A DNA stretch of 64,000 bases from Anaeramoeba flamelloides (lineage: Eukaryota > Metamonada > Anaeramoebidae), in NCBI GenBank assembly GCA_027625915.1, contig JANTQA010000011.1, forward strand, positions 124,001 to 188,000, in the 5' to 3' direction. Below, piece after piece: positions 12,201-23,516 of the stretch (position 1 is the stretch's first letter; the number at the start of each line of letters is the position of its first letter). The position numbers and the translations under genes were made by a program. The notes below the pieces were generated by a model. That model was not told where the DNA came from, did no database searches, and worked only from the letters and a program-made list of their open reading frames with translations.

Positions 12201-13566
12201 AAACTGTATTATACCTCGGATTATCATCTCGCAGTGCGACGCGCTCTATTGCAGCCATTTTATTCAGTTGCTCTTGTTCAAAACGAAATGGTTTCCTTTC
12301 TTATATTTTTTAAACTACTTTTTTGAAAAAAGATTAATCAAGTCCCTCTTCTATAGCTTGTCCGAGGGAGAAGCCTTAAGATTCGGGATTTTTCTAAAAA
12401 ACATTTTTTCAATATTAGATAAGTGGAACCATTCAAAGGAAACCTTTTTAAAAGAAAGTAACACAAAAAAATATTCAAATTTCCAACGAAATCAATTAGA
12501 TTGGGAAAATAAACTTTGCTCTGTTTTTTTATCCTTATTGAAGTCAGAAGAGTATATTCAAAAAAAAAATTCCATTCTATTACTGTCTTCTATCGTTAAA
12601 TTTTTCCCACAAAGTTATAAAAATGGCGAAAATTTAGTAAAGCATTTCCAGTCCATTTTGGAAAAAGAAGAAAAGGAAGACTTGAAATTAATAATGAAAC
12701 GTTATTCAACAAATTTGGCCAATCAACAACAAAACTGGGTTAAATATAAATTTTCCTCCAAAAAAAAAAATCCCAAAAAAGCTGAAAAAAATCACTCTCA
12801 TTCTCATTCCCGTGACCGGCAGCGTGATCGTGACCATAATCGTGACCGTGAGCGCGACCGTGACCGTAATCGTGACCGTGACCGTGAGCATAATCGTGAG
12901 CATAATCGTGAGCATAATCGTGACCGTGACCGTGACCGTGACCGTGACCATAACCGTGACCGTGAGCGCGAGCATCATCGTGATCGACACCATTCTGACA
13001 AGTACAAAAGCGAAAAAGAGAAATACAAAGGCGAAAAGACTAAAGAAAGAAAAAAAGAAATAGAAAAATCTGATCAAAGCAAAGACAAAGAAAAGAAAGA
13101 AAATAATCAAAAAAGGAAAAGAGATTTATATAAAGATCCCAAATCAAAATCAAATAAATCTTCGATTTCCAGATCTTCAGAAAAGGAAATTGAAAAGGAC
13201 TATAAACTCAAAAAAAAAATTACAGTGAATAGACCCGAGAAAGATAAAAATGGGAAAAGAACGAAAGATAGAAAAACTAAATCTTCAGAGCATAGCTCTT
13301 CATTGGATAAAAAAAAAAATCATTCAAGCAAAAGACTGAAAAAGAAAGATGAATACAGTAATAGAAAAGATAAAAAGAAAAAATCAGAAAAATCTTCTTC
13401 CCACTCATCATCATCTTCGACTACTACTACTAATACTACTACCTCGATTTCTTCGTCTTCTTCTAGGAAAAGTCTGAGAAATTCTAAATTGAAAAAAGAC
13501 GATGAAAGAATTCGAAAAAAAAATGATTCTCAAAAACAAATACATAAAAGAAGAAGAAAAAATTAA
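3048..13566 (+). CDS. THOC2: THO complex subunit 2 (THOC2), three exons
   Basis: THOC2 is the large scaffold of the nuclear THO complex, which couples transcription to mRNP assembly and export. Proposed exons are 3048-3118, 3229-3849 and 9141-13566, giving 1705 aa. The junctions CGGCAATT|GTATGAAC...CTAAAG|AGCTCAGG and CTTAAG|GTAATT...CAATAG|AATAATAGG keep frame. The join at the 5.3-kb second intron rebuilds IIGIFDLDPNRVLD (about residues 232-245), close to the animal THOC2 signature GCFDLDPNRVLD. Further matches are FTKVCRIFNSFLK, PVVESLRYLLRISLDILSF, GVFFKRYSIVDLSGILQFV, LAGGETLK, FYDECHSVFLQY, LYLFFWNHELYDIFVPIHRY and PRIIISQCDALYCSHFI. The disordered inserts are specific to this lineage: a Lys/Glu run at about residues 1070-1120, and an Arg-Asp/Arg-Glu repeat at about 1455-1516 followed by a Lys/Ser-rich tail. 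Animal THOC2 also has a charged, RNA-binding C-terminus. Identity is sure; the first exon is inferred from splice fit. Confidence 0.93.
5029..5784 (+). mobile_element. TTAA-flanked non-autonomous element, copy 1
   Basis: About 756 bp, co-linear with 54483-55241 and with the reverse complement of 50197-50948. Shared blocks include CTCTAAAAAATC near the start, GTAATCTATTTAGAACCTCC in the middle and ATCGATTTTTTAGAGACA near the end. The left end follows a TTAA (5025-5028); the right flank has decayed to TGAA. There is no coding potential. The TTAA target and the terminal repeats suggest a piggyBac-type or other TTAA-targeting DNA transposon derivative. Confidence 0.75.
6768..6870. repeat. Hairpin repeat with GCCTAG ends, copy A
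   Basis: Imperfect palindrome: GTTAGGTTTTTTTTACTTTT at the left pairs with AAAAGTAAAAAAAAAACCTA at the right, around a short AT spacer. The outer edge carries CTAGGCACTTGAC, a motif also found at 7133-7240 and 25965-26225. It looks like a small foldback element. Confidence 0.6.
7133..7240. repeat. Hairpin repeat with GCCTAG ends, copy B
   Basis: Begins near CGTCAAGTGCCTAGG and closes with AAAACCTAACGACACTT, a near inverted repeat. Just to its left, 7053-7130 is a second palindrome (TTTTCCAAAATTTAAAAGAA paired with TTCTTTTGAATTCTGGAAAA). The same palindrome occurs at 25965-26225 inside a striatin intron. Confidence 0.55.
7440..9060 (-). mobile_element. Degraded LINE (non-LTR retrotransposon) reverse-transcriptase fragment
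   Basis: Minus-strand reading, from high to low coordinates, gives pieces of a LINE reverse transcriptase in order: a pre-RT segment near 8950-8780, then SGDKGY and KYQFGF blocks (about 8375-8230), then IGVYQGDPLSPLLF and FADDLILLMKG (8048-7824), and then YLGILLDKQIHLKF (7804-7526). The order finger, PQG-like turn, catalytic F-A-D-D, 'LG' strand is that of LINE RTs. Several stops and frame changes interrupt it, so it is a dead copy. No 5' ORF or 3' tail is identified. It lies antisense to THOC2, ending about 80 bp before the intron's acceptor. Confidence 0.85.
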
Positions 13567-14084
13567 TAGTTATTTTTTGTTTTTTCTTTCTTTTTATATA
13601 TATATACATGTATATATATATATATATCTTCTTTATTTTTATTTTATAAAAATATTTATTATTTTATTTATTAATATTAATTTTATTATTTGTGATCAAT
13701 TAAAGATTTTTATATTTATAAATAAATTAAAAATTTTTTTTTTTGATTTTTATTTTCTAAAAATGCATCAAATTTTGATTTTTTCAATATATTTTTCTTG
13801 AAAATGATTATTCCAAAATCATTGAAATTACTGTCGTTATTTGTACGAAGTTGAGGAAATAAGCAATAAATTTTTCTAGTTAGGGTGATATTTATATCAC
13901 CCAGAAAGAAAAATATTTTGCTTGTTTTTGAAAAAATGAGCCAGATTGCGTGAGTTATTGTTTGTTGAAATGCAAAGATCTTCAGGAAAAAAAAATGACA
14001 AAAAATAACCAATATAAATATATTTAGAAAAATAGTTATTTCTTTTCATTTTTTTAGCTTAGGTTTCAAAAAAATTATAACTTT
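13567..14084. other. Downstream of THOC2: (TA)n tract and short palindrome
   Basis: An interrupted (TA)n tract lies at about 13597-13628, 30 bp after the THOC2 stop. At 13885-13905 there is a near-perfect palindrome, GGGTGATATTTATATCACCC; nearly the same sequence occurs at about 23031-23053 in the opposite orientation. No gene is seen. Confidence 0.5.
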
Positions 14085-14573
14085 CTTAAACATGTTGCTA
14101 AATGTATATTAGTAGCTAAAAAATTCATTTTTATACAAAATTAAATAATTAACTTAATAGACTCTTTTGACAAATTATTTCACAAATATTGGAAATATAT
14201 TGAGGTTATAATTAACTTTACCAAATGGAAATAAAACTAATCAAATTTTTTGGGTTTTCATGTTTATGATTATTGTGTTAACCCTGGATATTAGAAAAAA
14301 AATAGTTACTTTTGGGGGTTCTAGTTATTAATTATTAAATACTAGAATATTATTATTTTGAGTTCTGATTTTTTAGATTGAGAAAAACAATGAAAAGAAT
14401 TTTTCAAAATAAAATTTTTATGAGTAATCATTAGTAAATAAAATCTCTAATCTATTGTTCATTAATATTTATTATAGTTTTTTTATCGTAATTAAGTTAT
14501 GTAGAATTAATAGCACTTACATCCGATTACAACATACTTTAATTACAGATAAACTTATGATAACATTAATCAC
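14085..14573 (-). mobile_element. TTAA-flanked element, truncated copy 2
   Basis: Co-linear with 50460-50948, with matching blocks such as ATAGTTACTTTTG, TTTGGGTTTT and CATTAATCACTTAA (versus CGTTAATCCCTTAA). The right end meets TTAA (14574-14577). The distal part of the family is missing on the left, so the copy is truncated. Confidence 0.65.
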
Positions 14574-14736
14574 TTAAATAGTCTGTTTCTCTTAGAAATC
14601 ACAATACTAAGAGAATATTTAAAATTCACAGTTTCATAAAGATATGAGGTGTGCTAATTGTTCAAATAAAGATCATTATCTTTATAAAATACAAATTATT
14701 TTAATGAGTTAATTTTGAAAGTTCTAAACAATATTA

Positions 14737-15249
14737 CAGCAGTTCCAAACCTACTGTGAAATTTGGCAGACATAGATATTGACTTTTTTGTCACAGTTAA
14801 ATACAAAAAAAAATCTTATGTGATACACTAATAATGATTTTATGGTTTAACATAGTTTTTTTTAAAAATTTCTTAGTTCTGGGACTAGAGAAAAAAATCA
14901 TGTTGTTTTTGAAACAAATCCAAAAATTCAAAACAAAGTTTCCAAAGATCGAAGATAGAATTTATTGATTTCTATAAAATGGTCTTGTCTTTTGATTTTC
15001 AGGTGTTTAGAAATTAAGGATCCACCAAAAACCTGAAAATTTTTCCCAATTTTGGATCATTTCAAAGTTTTGTAATCAAAAAATCAACAAAAATTTTTTC
15101 TCTATATGAGATTTTTGCTCTATTATAAAATTTCATGGTTTGTTATAGGCTATCACACAACCATAAAATCCTGTCATAGAAAGAAAAGTGTGAGATAGAA
15201 AATGAATTTTCTGTTTATCATAGATTTCACGGTAGGGTTGGAACGGTTG
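14737..15249 (+). mobile_element. TA-flanked MITE with CAGC-GTTCC tips, copy 1 (513 bp)
   Basis: Starts TA|CAGCAGTTCCAAACCTACTG and ends CGGTAGGGTTGGAACGGTTG|TA, giving terminal inverted repeats of about 25 bp and a TA target. The reverse complement of 40407-40919 matches along its length, including AGATCGAAGAT, CTATCACA and ATTTTCTGTTTATCATAGAT, and has the same length. No transposase is encoded. TA targets and CAG-type tips fit the Tc1/mariner superfamily. Confidence 0.8.
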
Positions 15250-16123
15250 TAATAACTTTGAATCTTACCAACAAAAATATTTTTTGATTTTGAAAAAAAA
15301 AACGAATAAAACTCATCAATTATTTTGACTGAAAATAAGTTGAGATGAAACTTAAATATTCTATCTTCTTTGACTTTAAGCAAGGTTTACTCTCTTTTAT
15401 CTACAAATCAATAATTTTATTTCTACGTTGTTCTGTGTTCAATGTAAAACAAAAAAAAACAATTACATTTATCTCAAATTACTAAGTTTTCGGGTTGGAA
15501 CTATCAAATTGTTGATAAAAACTGACTTGAAAGAGTTACAAAAAATCAGTTAAATTTAAACACTGAGAATTTCTTTACAAAAAAATACAATACAAAATTT
15601 TAACAATTTCAACAATTCCAACAATTTTACCCTTCTTAGATCATAATAAAAATTGATTTTAACAATTTAGAAATTTCTATTTCAAATCTATATACACAAA
15701 ACAATTTTTAAAGTTGTTCTAAATATTGTTTTTAGTTACTCTTTCAAGTTTGAAATGCTTTCAAACTCGAATTTGTACTTTGAAAACCTCTTAAAGTAAT
15801 TTTTTTAAAATAATCATTCAAAAGTTCTATTTGAAAATTTTTAATTTTTTTGGTTGTTTTCACTTTTTAACTTTGTAACTAGTAATTTTTTTGTCGAATT
15901 TCTTCAGAATACTAATTCCTTTTGAGAAGTGAAAGTAAAATAACACAATAACGAAACCCCCTTCAGGGTGGCAACGTCGTCCTTAAAAGAAGTGATTTTT
16001 GTAAAATAAAAAAATTTTGTTTAAAAAAAATAATTTCAAATTTATTTTCTTTCAATAAATTAATTAATTTGTGTTTGTGTTTGTGTTTGTGTTTGGTATT
16101 GTTGAAGAAACGAAAAAAATGAA
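15250..16123. other. Intergenic, no gene seen
   Basis: AT-rich sequence. A short GC-richer patch at about 15952-15992 (CCCCCTTCAGGGTGGCAACG) stands out but matches nothing I know. A GTGTTT tetrad at 16071-16094 precedes the 3' end of the next minus-strand gene. Confidence 0.45.
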
Positions 16124-17140
16124 TTAATTTTCTTGTTTTATTTCTTTTTTTTGATTGTTTTCTTCGATCATTTCTTTTTTGACTTTTAAAAACCCTTGGA
16201 AGGCAGAATTAAAAAGAGGGTCAAAAGTGGTTAATTCTCGGGTGATCATTGAAGCCGAAATCTCATGGATTTCTTTGACAATTGGTTTAATGATTAATTT
16301 ATAAAACCAATCATCAATAGCGACAATGCACTCATAGAATAATTTGTTTTCGCAGTTAGGATCTAAATATTTTCTTGAAAGATGAGAAAGTAGATCAAAT
16401 AATGCATAAACGATTTGAAGATAATCAAAATTCTCTGTGTTGACATCTGGAATCATTAAGAATTTATGTTTTTCGTTTGACGAGCCTGAAATGACATTTC
16501 TTGAATTCAAAAATTTCTCGTCTTCTTCATTTAGTGGTAGTTTCACTTTCTTATGCTTTTTCACTTTAAACTTTGTAGAAAATTCATCTAAAAGACAATT
16601 TAGTGAGTGCAAATACAATGATCCATTGGGAATTTGTAAAAATGGCCCTAAACTTAATCCTAAGAAAAAGAATAAATGCACTCTTTTATTTTTGTTTTTT
16701 TTTTGTTTTTTGTTTTTTGTTTTTTTTTGTTTGTTTTGTGTTTTGTTTTATATTGTTTTTTTTGATTAAGAATAAAAAAATTTCTTGTTGGTTAATGTTT
16801 GACTTTCAAGTAAATGTTCATTTGTTTGATTCTCAAATTTAAATAGAAAGATTTTTTTTTTTTTTTTTTATTATTTGGTTGTTTGTGTATTAATTCTTTT
16901 TATTGTTGTTTGAACCAACAAATATGGAATTTTTTTTTTGATTTGTGATAAAAAAAGGATAGTTACAAACCTTTTTTTGAGTAGATCTTGTGAAGATCGA
17001 TAATACTTCATAATGTTGTCAGTTGTTACAAGCCCTACGTTCAGCCAATAAACACCACCTTCATGGATCCTCTTTAAATATTTGAAATTTTCAGTTCTTT
17101 TAGTTACAACAGTTTCTAAGAGTCTCATATAGTCAGTCAT
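16124..17140 (-). CDS. Unidentified two-exon protein, 232 aa
   Basis: I do not recognise this protein. Proposed exons are 17140-16971 and 16652-16124, with donor AAAAAAAG|GTTTGT and acceptor GGATTAAG|TTTAGGG; the phases fit and the join reads LLKKSLGPFLQIPNGSLY. An alternative acceptor three codons upstream would break frame. The protein starts MTDYMRLLETVVTKR and appears mostly helical and soluble, with no signal peptide, zinc motif or clear coiled coil. A hydrophobic-rich segment (FDYLQIVYALFDLLSHL, then IVAIDDWFYKLIIKPIVKEI) may form packed helices. Residues about 88-125 and the last 20 are charged and probably disordered. It ends in TAA. The well-kept frame across the splice and the mixed composition argue that it is a real gene. 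Confidence 0.68.
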
Positions 17141-18595
17141 CTTGAAGGGTTACAAAATCAAAATCTTTAAGGCAATGAAGAAAAACAATTTTGTTTTTTA
17201 TAAAAAAGAAAATTTCAGAAAAATGAATTATAAACTCATTCCGTTTCGAAAAGTGTTCTGCGTTTCTAAACTTTCAAACACTTTTAGACAATTTTAATCC
17301 TTTCAAAAACTTTTAACACTTTGAAGTGAGAAATGTGTTGTAAAAGTAAAAAGCTTTGTAAAAGTCTATGAGATTTTTTGTTGTGTTTATTTTGAAAATA
17401 ACTGGAGATTTATAATTAGTATTTTTTTTTCAGTGACTTGGCCACAATAGACCCCAAGAATCACAATATTTTTTGTTTCAAAATAAAAACAACCAAATTT
17501 CTTTTAGCTTTTCAAAAAAAGATTTTATAAATCATGTTCAGTTGTTGGAATAATACGTACAGAAAAGTTTAATCGAGGTTTCAAAATATAAAGCGTGTTT
17601 TTTTTTGTTATAGAAGACCAATATATTAACCAATCAAAGAAACCAATAATAAACCCTAAAAAAATATGGTATTGGTTTCTTAAAGTTCTATTATTTAAAA
17701 GGAAATTGTAAAAATAAAGGTTCAAATTTGAAAATTTATCTCAAAAAATAGAGGTAATTTCCCTCCTCCAAAAAAACTAAAAAAAATTTAAAAAAAAATA
17801 TTCTGATAAACTTTTTAACAAATTGCATTCCTGATTGAAATATTCTCAAAACTTCAAGGAGTTTTACCTTCAAAATCGATTTGAACTTTAGTATACAATT
17901 AAATACGGAATTAGATGTTGTATTGGAACAAGAACAAAAAAAAATGCACGAGTTTTATTTAGAACATTAGTTTAATGCTCTAAACATGCGTATATTTTGT
18001 GTTGCTGTTCGAAAAACTTTTTTTTATGGTTACCTCGCTGGTAGTCAACAAATCGCAAGTTCGACATTTGAAAAATATTCACCTCTCCTCAAATTCATAT
18101 AGCCCTTCAGTGACAAAGAGACAATTTTTATAATCGATAATTTTAAACAAAGATCAATGTGTAAATCAGCATCTTCCTTTTGTGAAAAGCAGAAATTTTC
18201 AAGCTTGTTGTCATTTTAAAAATAAATCTAGTTTCAAAAAAAACAGTTTCAGACAAAGACATGGTTTTTTATTTATAAATAATGAGAAACAATCTGATTT
18301 GGTTTGGTTTGGAATTTGTTAAAATAATTGTAGTGTCGAAAAAGAAAGAAAAAAAAAATAAAAATATTTAGATTTAGGGATCTGCCCAAAAATATGGCAT
18401 TTCAAAGTCGATCCAATTTAAAAAAAAAAACAAAAAACGCTTTATTAAGCAATGGAGTTTTGATATTTTTTTCTTTTTTGTTGGGAAAATTGAAAAAAGT
18501 GAAGAAAAACAAACAAAAGAAAAAGAGAAAAATTATATTTTTTTTAAGAGATTTTTGAACCAAACAGTATATTTGTTCTTAAAAGTTTGTTCGAA
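17141..18595. other. Intergenic, no gene seen
   Basis: About 1.45 kb of AT-rich DNA between two minus-strand genes. It must hold the promoter of the 16124-17140 gene and the 3' UTR of the 18596-19265 gene. A less AT-rich patch near 18020-18075 (including CTCGCTGGTAGTC and AAGTTCGAC) is faintly tRNA-like but does not fold as a tRNA. Confidence 0.5.
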
Positions 18596-19265
18596 TTATC
18601 TTTGCTTAAAATAAAAAACGCAATTAACAATAATGATAAGAAAAGTTAATAACCCAAGAAAGAGAAAAGAGATTCCAATTGAGTCTTGCATAAATGAATT
18701 TGGACTTCCATCAGAAAAAGTTGCCTTTCCAATTTTTCCTTTAGCACTTCCAGCTGTAACTGGATAACATTTGGCTGTTATTGGGTGATCACCACTAATA
18801 ATTTGGAACGAAAAACAATAAAAAAAGAAAAGAAAGATCCAAAATGATAAATTTTTCTTTTGTTTGCAGAGTTTATGGAAAAAAAAAAAAAAAAAAAAGA
18901 AAAAGGTACACTATCCCATTGCTAGTCTTTGTACAAGGAACACATTCAAAATTTAAGCACACACCTTCCCATAAAAGACCTTCATCATCATCACATTTTC
19001 CACAAATTTTGGCGTCTTTGACTGCTTCAAGATCACAATCAATATCATCAAAATAATTACAAAACTCTCCTAGAATTGAGTCTTCATACTCAACACACTC
19101 ATTAGATTTACAGTATTTATCATTATCGCAATGCGCTGGAGTTGTACATTCAACACATTTTTCTTCATGGCAGATTGGGTTATCTTCATCACAGTCTTTT
19201 TGATTGTCACAGCAAAACGATCCAGTAAGAAGGATCAAAAAGGCAACAATAAGTAATTTGTTCAT
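18596..19265 (-). CDS. Cys-rich secreted-type membrane protein with signal peptide and C-terminal TM helix
   Basis: Two exons, 19265-18910 and 18794-18596, joined at ATAGT|GTACCT and AATTATTAG|TGGTGATC; 184 aa, TAA stop. Residues 1-19 (MNKLLIVAFLILLTGSFCC) are a clear signal peptide. Residues about 20-110 are Cys-rich and acidic, with short repeats like DCDEDNPICHEEKCVEC and HCDNDKYCKSNECVEY, a pattern of small disulphide-bonded modules. Residues about 155-180 (ISFLFLGLLTFLIIIVNCVF) form one transmembrane helix, followed by a tiny basic tail FKQR. This predicts a type I surface or endomembrane protein with a lumenal Cys-rich domain. The second exon is not obvious as an open frame on its own; it is supported by the phase fit and by the TM helix. 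Function is unknown; a receptor or surface-coat role is only a guess. Confidence 0.75.
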
Positions 19266-21436
19266 TTAAAATTTATTTTTTTGAAGAACAAAAAAAGGAA
19301 GCAAAAATAAAAACAAAAAAATAAAAAAGAATTTTTCATAAATCAGAAAATTACACAAAGAAATATTTTTTATTCTAAGATTTTTTTGATTTCAGAGTAT
19401 TTCCTTTAAAATTGTACAGAATTTATTTCTTGGGTTTTGGCTTGATAAGTTCGAAAAAGATTTATTTCTTAAAAATAATTTAAGGGACAAGAGACTCTTA
19501 TTTATTTTTTATACCAAAGGTAATAGGGGAATTATTTTAATAGGATACAATTAAACCCGATATGCAACCTCACTTATCAACTTTAGAGAGATGATTTATC
19601 ATTTTTCAAAGAGTTAATATTTAACCAATTAAATTTTGTGTGAAAAGATCTGTATCCTTTTTTGTTTGGCTTCGAAGATCAAAATAGAAAAAGAAAAATT
19701 TGTAGAAAACATTTTTATTTTTGAGGGAATCTCACTTTTAGTAATTTCTGATAGTTTGCATGAACAAATAACCTTTGGAAATTTAATCTTATTTTAAAAA
19801 ATACAACAAAAAGAAATTAAATATCAAATACTGAGAAGATTAAAATAATTGATCATTAATTTTATTCACAATAATTTATTACATTTATTGAAATTTAAAA
19901 GATTAGATAATATTCTTTTTCAAATAATAATATGATAAAAAACAAAGGTTATTATTGAAAAAAGTTCTTTGAGAATACCCCATATTTAAATTTTCTTAGA
20001 ATTATTTATTAGAATTAGTTTTATTTTGTTGTGAAATATTTTAAAATTGAGAAATAATAATCAAACTTCTTGACACATTTAATATTTGTTTATTACTAAC
20101 CCAATGGAAGGATTGGATGTACTAAAATTGTTCCATTAATTATTTATTATGAAATAATCAATATTAAAAAATATTTATTTGAGTTATTGATTGAATTATA
20201 CTTGCTTTAAAATGTTTTTTGAGATGATTGTAAATTTAATTGTGTGGTTATTTTCCTTTATTTTAATTAAATAAAGAGAAAAAATCGATTTCGACCCTTT
20301 TTTTAAATAAGTAAATTAATTTTTTTTTCAAGTTTTATATTAATTAGTATATTTTTTTTTGCTGAACAAGGATATTTTTATTCTGGCTTTATTTCAAACT
20401 TTGGAGTTTTATTTTTAAATTTTATTTATTTGTAGACTTCATCTACAGACTATAATATTTCTTTCTTCTTCAACGAATATATTTTGTTTTTTAATTATTT
20501 AGAAATAGGTTGGATTTTGAACTTTTCAAAAATGAGAAAAATAGAGCTAATATTGAAAAACCCTAATTCATTTCTGAAAATAATTGTGTTAGTAAGTTAC
20601 ACCTTGTAGTAATTATATTTTTACTTTAGTTTTGATTTTCAAGATAATTTAATTTTTTTTTTTGAATTTTCAATTAAATTTACAAAAAAAATTTTAAAGT
20701 ATTCAAGTTACTTAAGGACAAATAGAAAATAATTTTACAAATGAAGGGTTATTTTGAATATCCATATGATTTTCATTCAAAATATTTATTTTGTTAATAT
20801 TTAACAATTAATTACATTTTTTCTGAATATAAATAAATTATTTTTTAATTTGTTTGGGTCGCTTTAGAATGTTAATGAAATTTTTTTTTGAGGGTTTATT
20901 CAAGTATTCTTATGTAAATAAATATTTTCAATTTTTGGATCAGAATCATTTTTTCTAATTTTTCGTATTTTTATTTTGATAATTTTTAAATTTTTGTTTT
21001 TCTTTTTTTTTCTTCTTTCTTTTTTGATCCTAACTTTTTCCTATTTTGTTTTTTTTTTGTTTAATTTTCATTTTTTTATTTTTTTCTTTTGTATTTTTCT
21101 TTGTTCTTATTCTATTCTTTTTAAGTTATTTTTTTTATTATTTTATTTCATTTCCCTTTTTTTTTTTGCAAAAGATATTGTGTAAAAAAAAAAGATCTTC
21201 GATCAAAAAATAATCACTTAGAAAATTTCGACTATGTAAGGTCTTTTAAATGGAATTTAATTATTAGTATAAAATCTTGTTGTTTAACTTTATTTCAGTG
21301 TAAGTTCAGTAATAAAAAATCGGTAATACCCATTTCAACAATTATGATTCTTTTTTTTTTTTTTTTTAGTTTTTGTTTTTTTTTTTAGTTTTTGTTTTTT
21401 TTTTTATTTTTATAATACCAGATTTTTCTTTATTTA
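19266..21436. other. Intergenic, no gene seen
   Basis: About 2.2 kb of very AT-rich sequence, including a T-rich region near 20980-21180 whose open frame is almost entirely Phe/Leu and so is a composition artefact. No terminal repeats could be delimited. Confidence 0.5.
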
Positions 21437-21632
21437 CAGTCAGTTTCACTTTTAATGCACAAACTTTCAACTAAATATAAGGCACAGAAAAATATCAAAT
21501 TAAAGCACATTTTTTGGAATATTAATTTTCACAACTTATTTTACTAGAATTTGAATTTTGTGCCTTAATTTGAGATTTTTATTGTGCCTTAAATTTGGTT
21601 CAACGTTTGTGTATTAAAAGTTAAACTGACTG
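21437..21632 (+). mobile_element. TA-flanked MITE, CAGTCAGTTTCAC family, 196 bp
   Basis: Ends are TA|CAGTCAGTTTCACTTTTAAT and AAAGTTAAACTGACTG|TA. The arms are long inverted repeats: AAACTTTCAACTAAATATAA on the left pairs with a TTAAATTTGGTTCAACGTTT segment on the right, so the whole element can fold back. Related copies are 45261-46879 and 63317-63519. The TA target and CAGT tip fit Tc1/mariner-type non-autonomous elements. Confidence 0.85.
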
Positions 21633-23516
21633 TAGAATAATTCAAAAGTGAATAAAAATCAGATTTAATAATTAATTGTTCTTGAAAACGAAATTATAAT
21701 TTTTTTTCAATTTATTATTTCAGGTGAGTTATAATTTTTGAAATTGTGTTTACATTATAATTAGTAGTATTCTTATTAGTTTTAGAATTTTATTACATAT
21801 TATGTTGTTATATATATTCAAAAAATTACCCCCACCCCCCATTTGTCTATAATTGTTGATGTTTTTTTAATTTTATATATAAAAGAGTTGAATTTTTTCC
21901 ATTTATATATTATCTGTTTTTACATGATTTAGGTTAGTTAACTTTTTCTAAATCTTGAAAATAGAAAAAAAAATTATAATGATAGTTATATTCTATCCAT
22001 TTAGGAAATGTTTTGATATATTAATGTACTCAATTTGGATATATTTTAAAGTTGAAAAAGTATATGAACTAAAATTCAAAATTTTTGAAATTGGTAAAAT
22101 CATCTAAGGAATCAAAAATATACAATTTGATTCAATTTGGAAATAATTTTGAGTTTTCTAATATTTTTGTCTTTTTTTCTTTTTCTTTTTTTTTTTATCA
22201 TTTTTCCATTATATTTTAATTTCTATCAGATAAAAATTTTTCAAAATGATTGGCAATAAGATAAAAGACCAGTTATTTCCAATTAAACAAACCAAAGAAA
22301 ATTGGTTGATTATGTCTAGTTATTTTGCTGATAAATATATTATCGTAAAATTTACCAATACATTTTTTATGTGTTCACTAAAAATTTTTTTGAATTAGCT
22401 TGATTTTATTTATTTTGATTAATATATTTTTTTTTTAGTTTCTTGAGTATTTTTAATTATAATTTATTGTTGAAGTTTTGATTTTTTTTTTTTTTTCTTA
22501 GTTATGTTATTAATTTGTTATCAAATTGCCTGTCTAATGTATTTGAGAAGAAAATTATATGTGAATCATGAAAAAACTCAAATCAAACAAAGAATTTTAT
22601 TTAAGTTTTTTTTTCTTTTTTTTTTCGATTTTTGATGTTATATAATGTTTGTTTATTAAAGAATAAAACCCCCAGAAAATTCGAGAAAATTAATCAAAAT
22701 TCAAATTATTCTATTTATAAAAAATCAAAAACATAAACCTTTGTGATAACAACAAAAAAAACCCTCAAATATTTTTAAAGAAGTAGGAAAAAACCTTTAC
22801 CAGGTGTCAATTATTTTTTTAGAAAACTAAAATCAGTTCAAATTATTAAACAAGTAATTTTTTCTTATAAAAACTCAAAAAAATGATAAAAAATAACCAA
22901 TTTTCTAGGGATAATAATATTGGTTATTTTTTCATATCTTTTTATTCCTTTCAGTTCCCCCACTTCAACTAAAAATAACCCACACAATTTAACTCTATGT
23001 TTTTGAAAATTAGATAGATAATGTTTATTTCTGGGTGTTATAAATATCACCCTATCAAAAAATTGAAAAATATATTACTTATTTTCTCAAATTCACTCAA
23101 ATTACAATAGAGAATCAAATATATTTCTTTCTAAATTTCATTTTAGGATTGTAAATCAGTCTTAAAATGAATTTGTTTTTTTAAAAATTATTGATTATTT
23201 ACTAATATAAGGATCATTCCTAATTGACAAGATCAACTGTTACTAATTTACCCAGAGAATTTGTTGTGACATTTAAGCCATGCTTTACTCATGTGATTAA
23301 ATCCAATAACAACTTTGTATAATCTGAGATTTCTCATTGGTAGACACTAATCTCTAAAATATCAATAAATCTATTGAAAAATAAAATTAGAATTAAATAT
23401 TTATTAATCCTTTCATGATCTGAGACAAATCGCAATACAAAACATAAGGAAAATAATCGGTACTCCACATTTGAGTTTCTAGAAGCTGCGAAAAAAGATC
23501 AAATTGAATTAAATGA
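21633..23516. other. Intergenic, with a small hairpin repeat near 22880-23060
   Basis: No gene is seen. At about 22882-22937 AAAAAATAACCAAT and ATTGGTTATTTTTT form a hairpin, and at 23031-23053 there is CTGGGTGTTATAAATATCAC, the reverse complement of a palindromic motif at 13880-13908. The two loci share both motifs, so a decayed repeat family is likely. Confidence 0.45.

Noticed and set aside
12706-13110. Hydrophobic minus-strand frame opposite the THOC2 tail
   Set aside because: A mirror of the Arg-Asp repeat, with no independent support.
18020-18075. Possible tRNA gene (CTCGCTGGTAGTC and AAGTTCGAC look like A- and B-box pieces)
   Set aside because: Spacing is too short and I could form neither an acceptor stem nor a T-arm stem.
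20976-21185. Open frame of 69 aa, nearly all Phe/Leu
   Set aside because: It is a translation of a T-rich tract; no domain, no splice partners.
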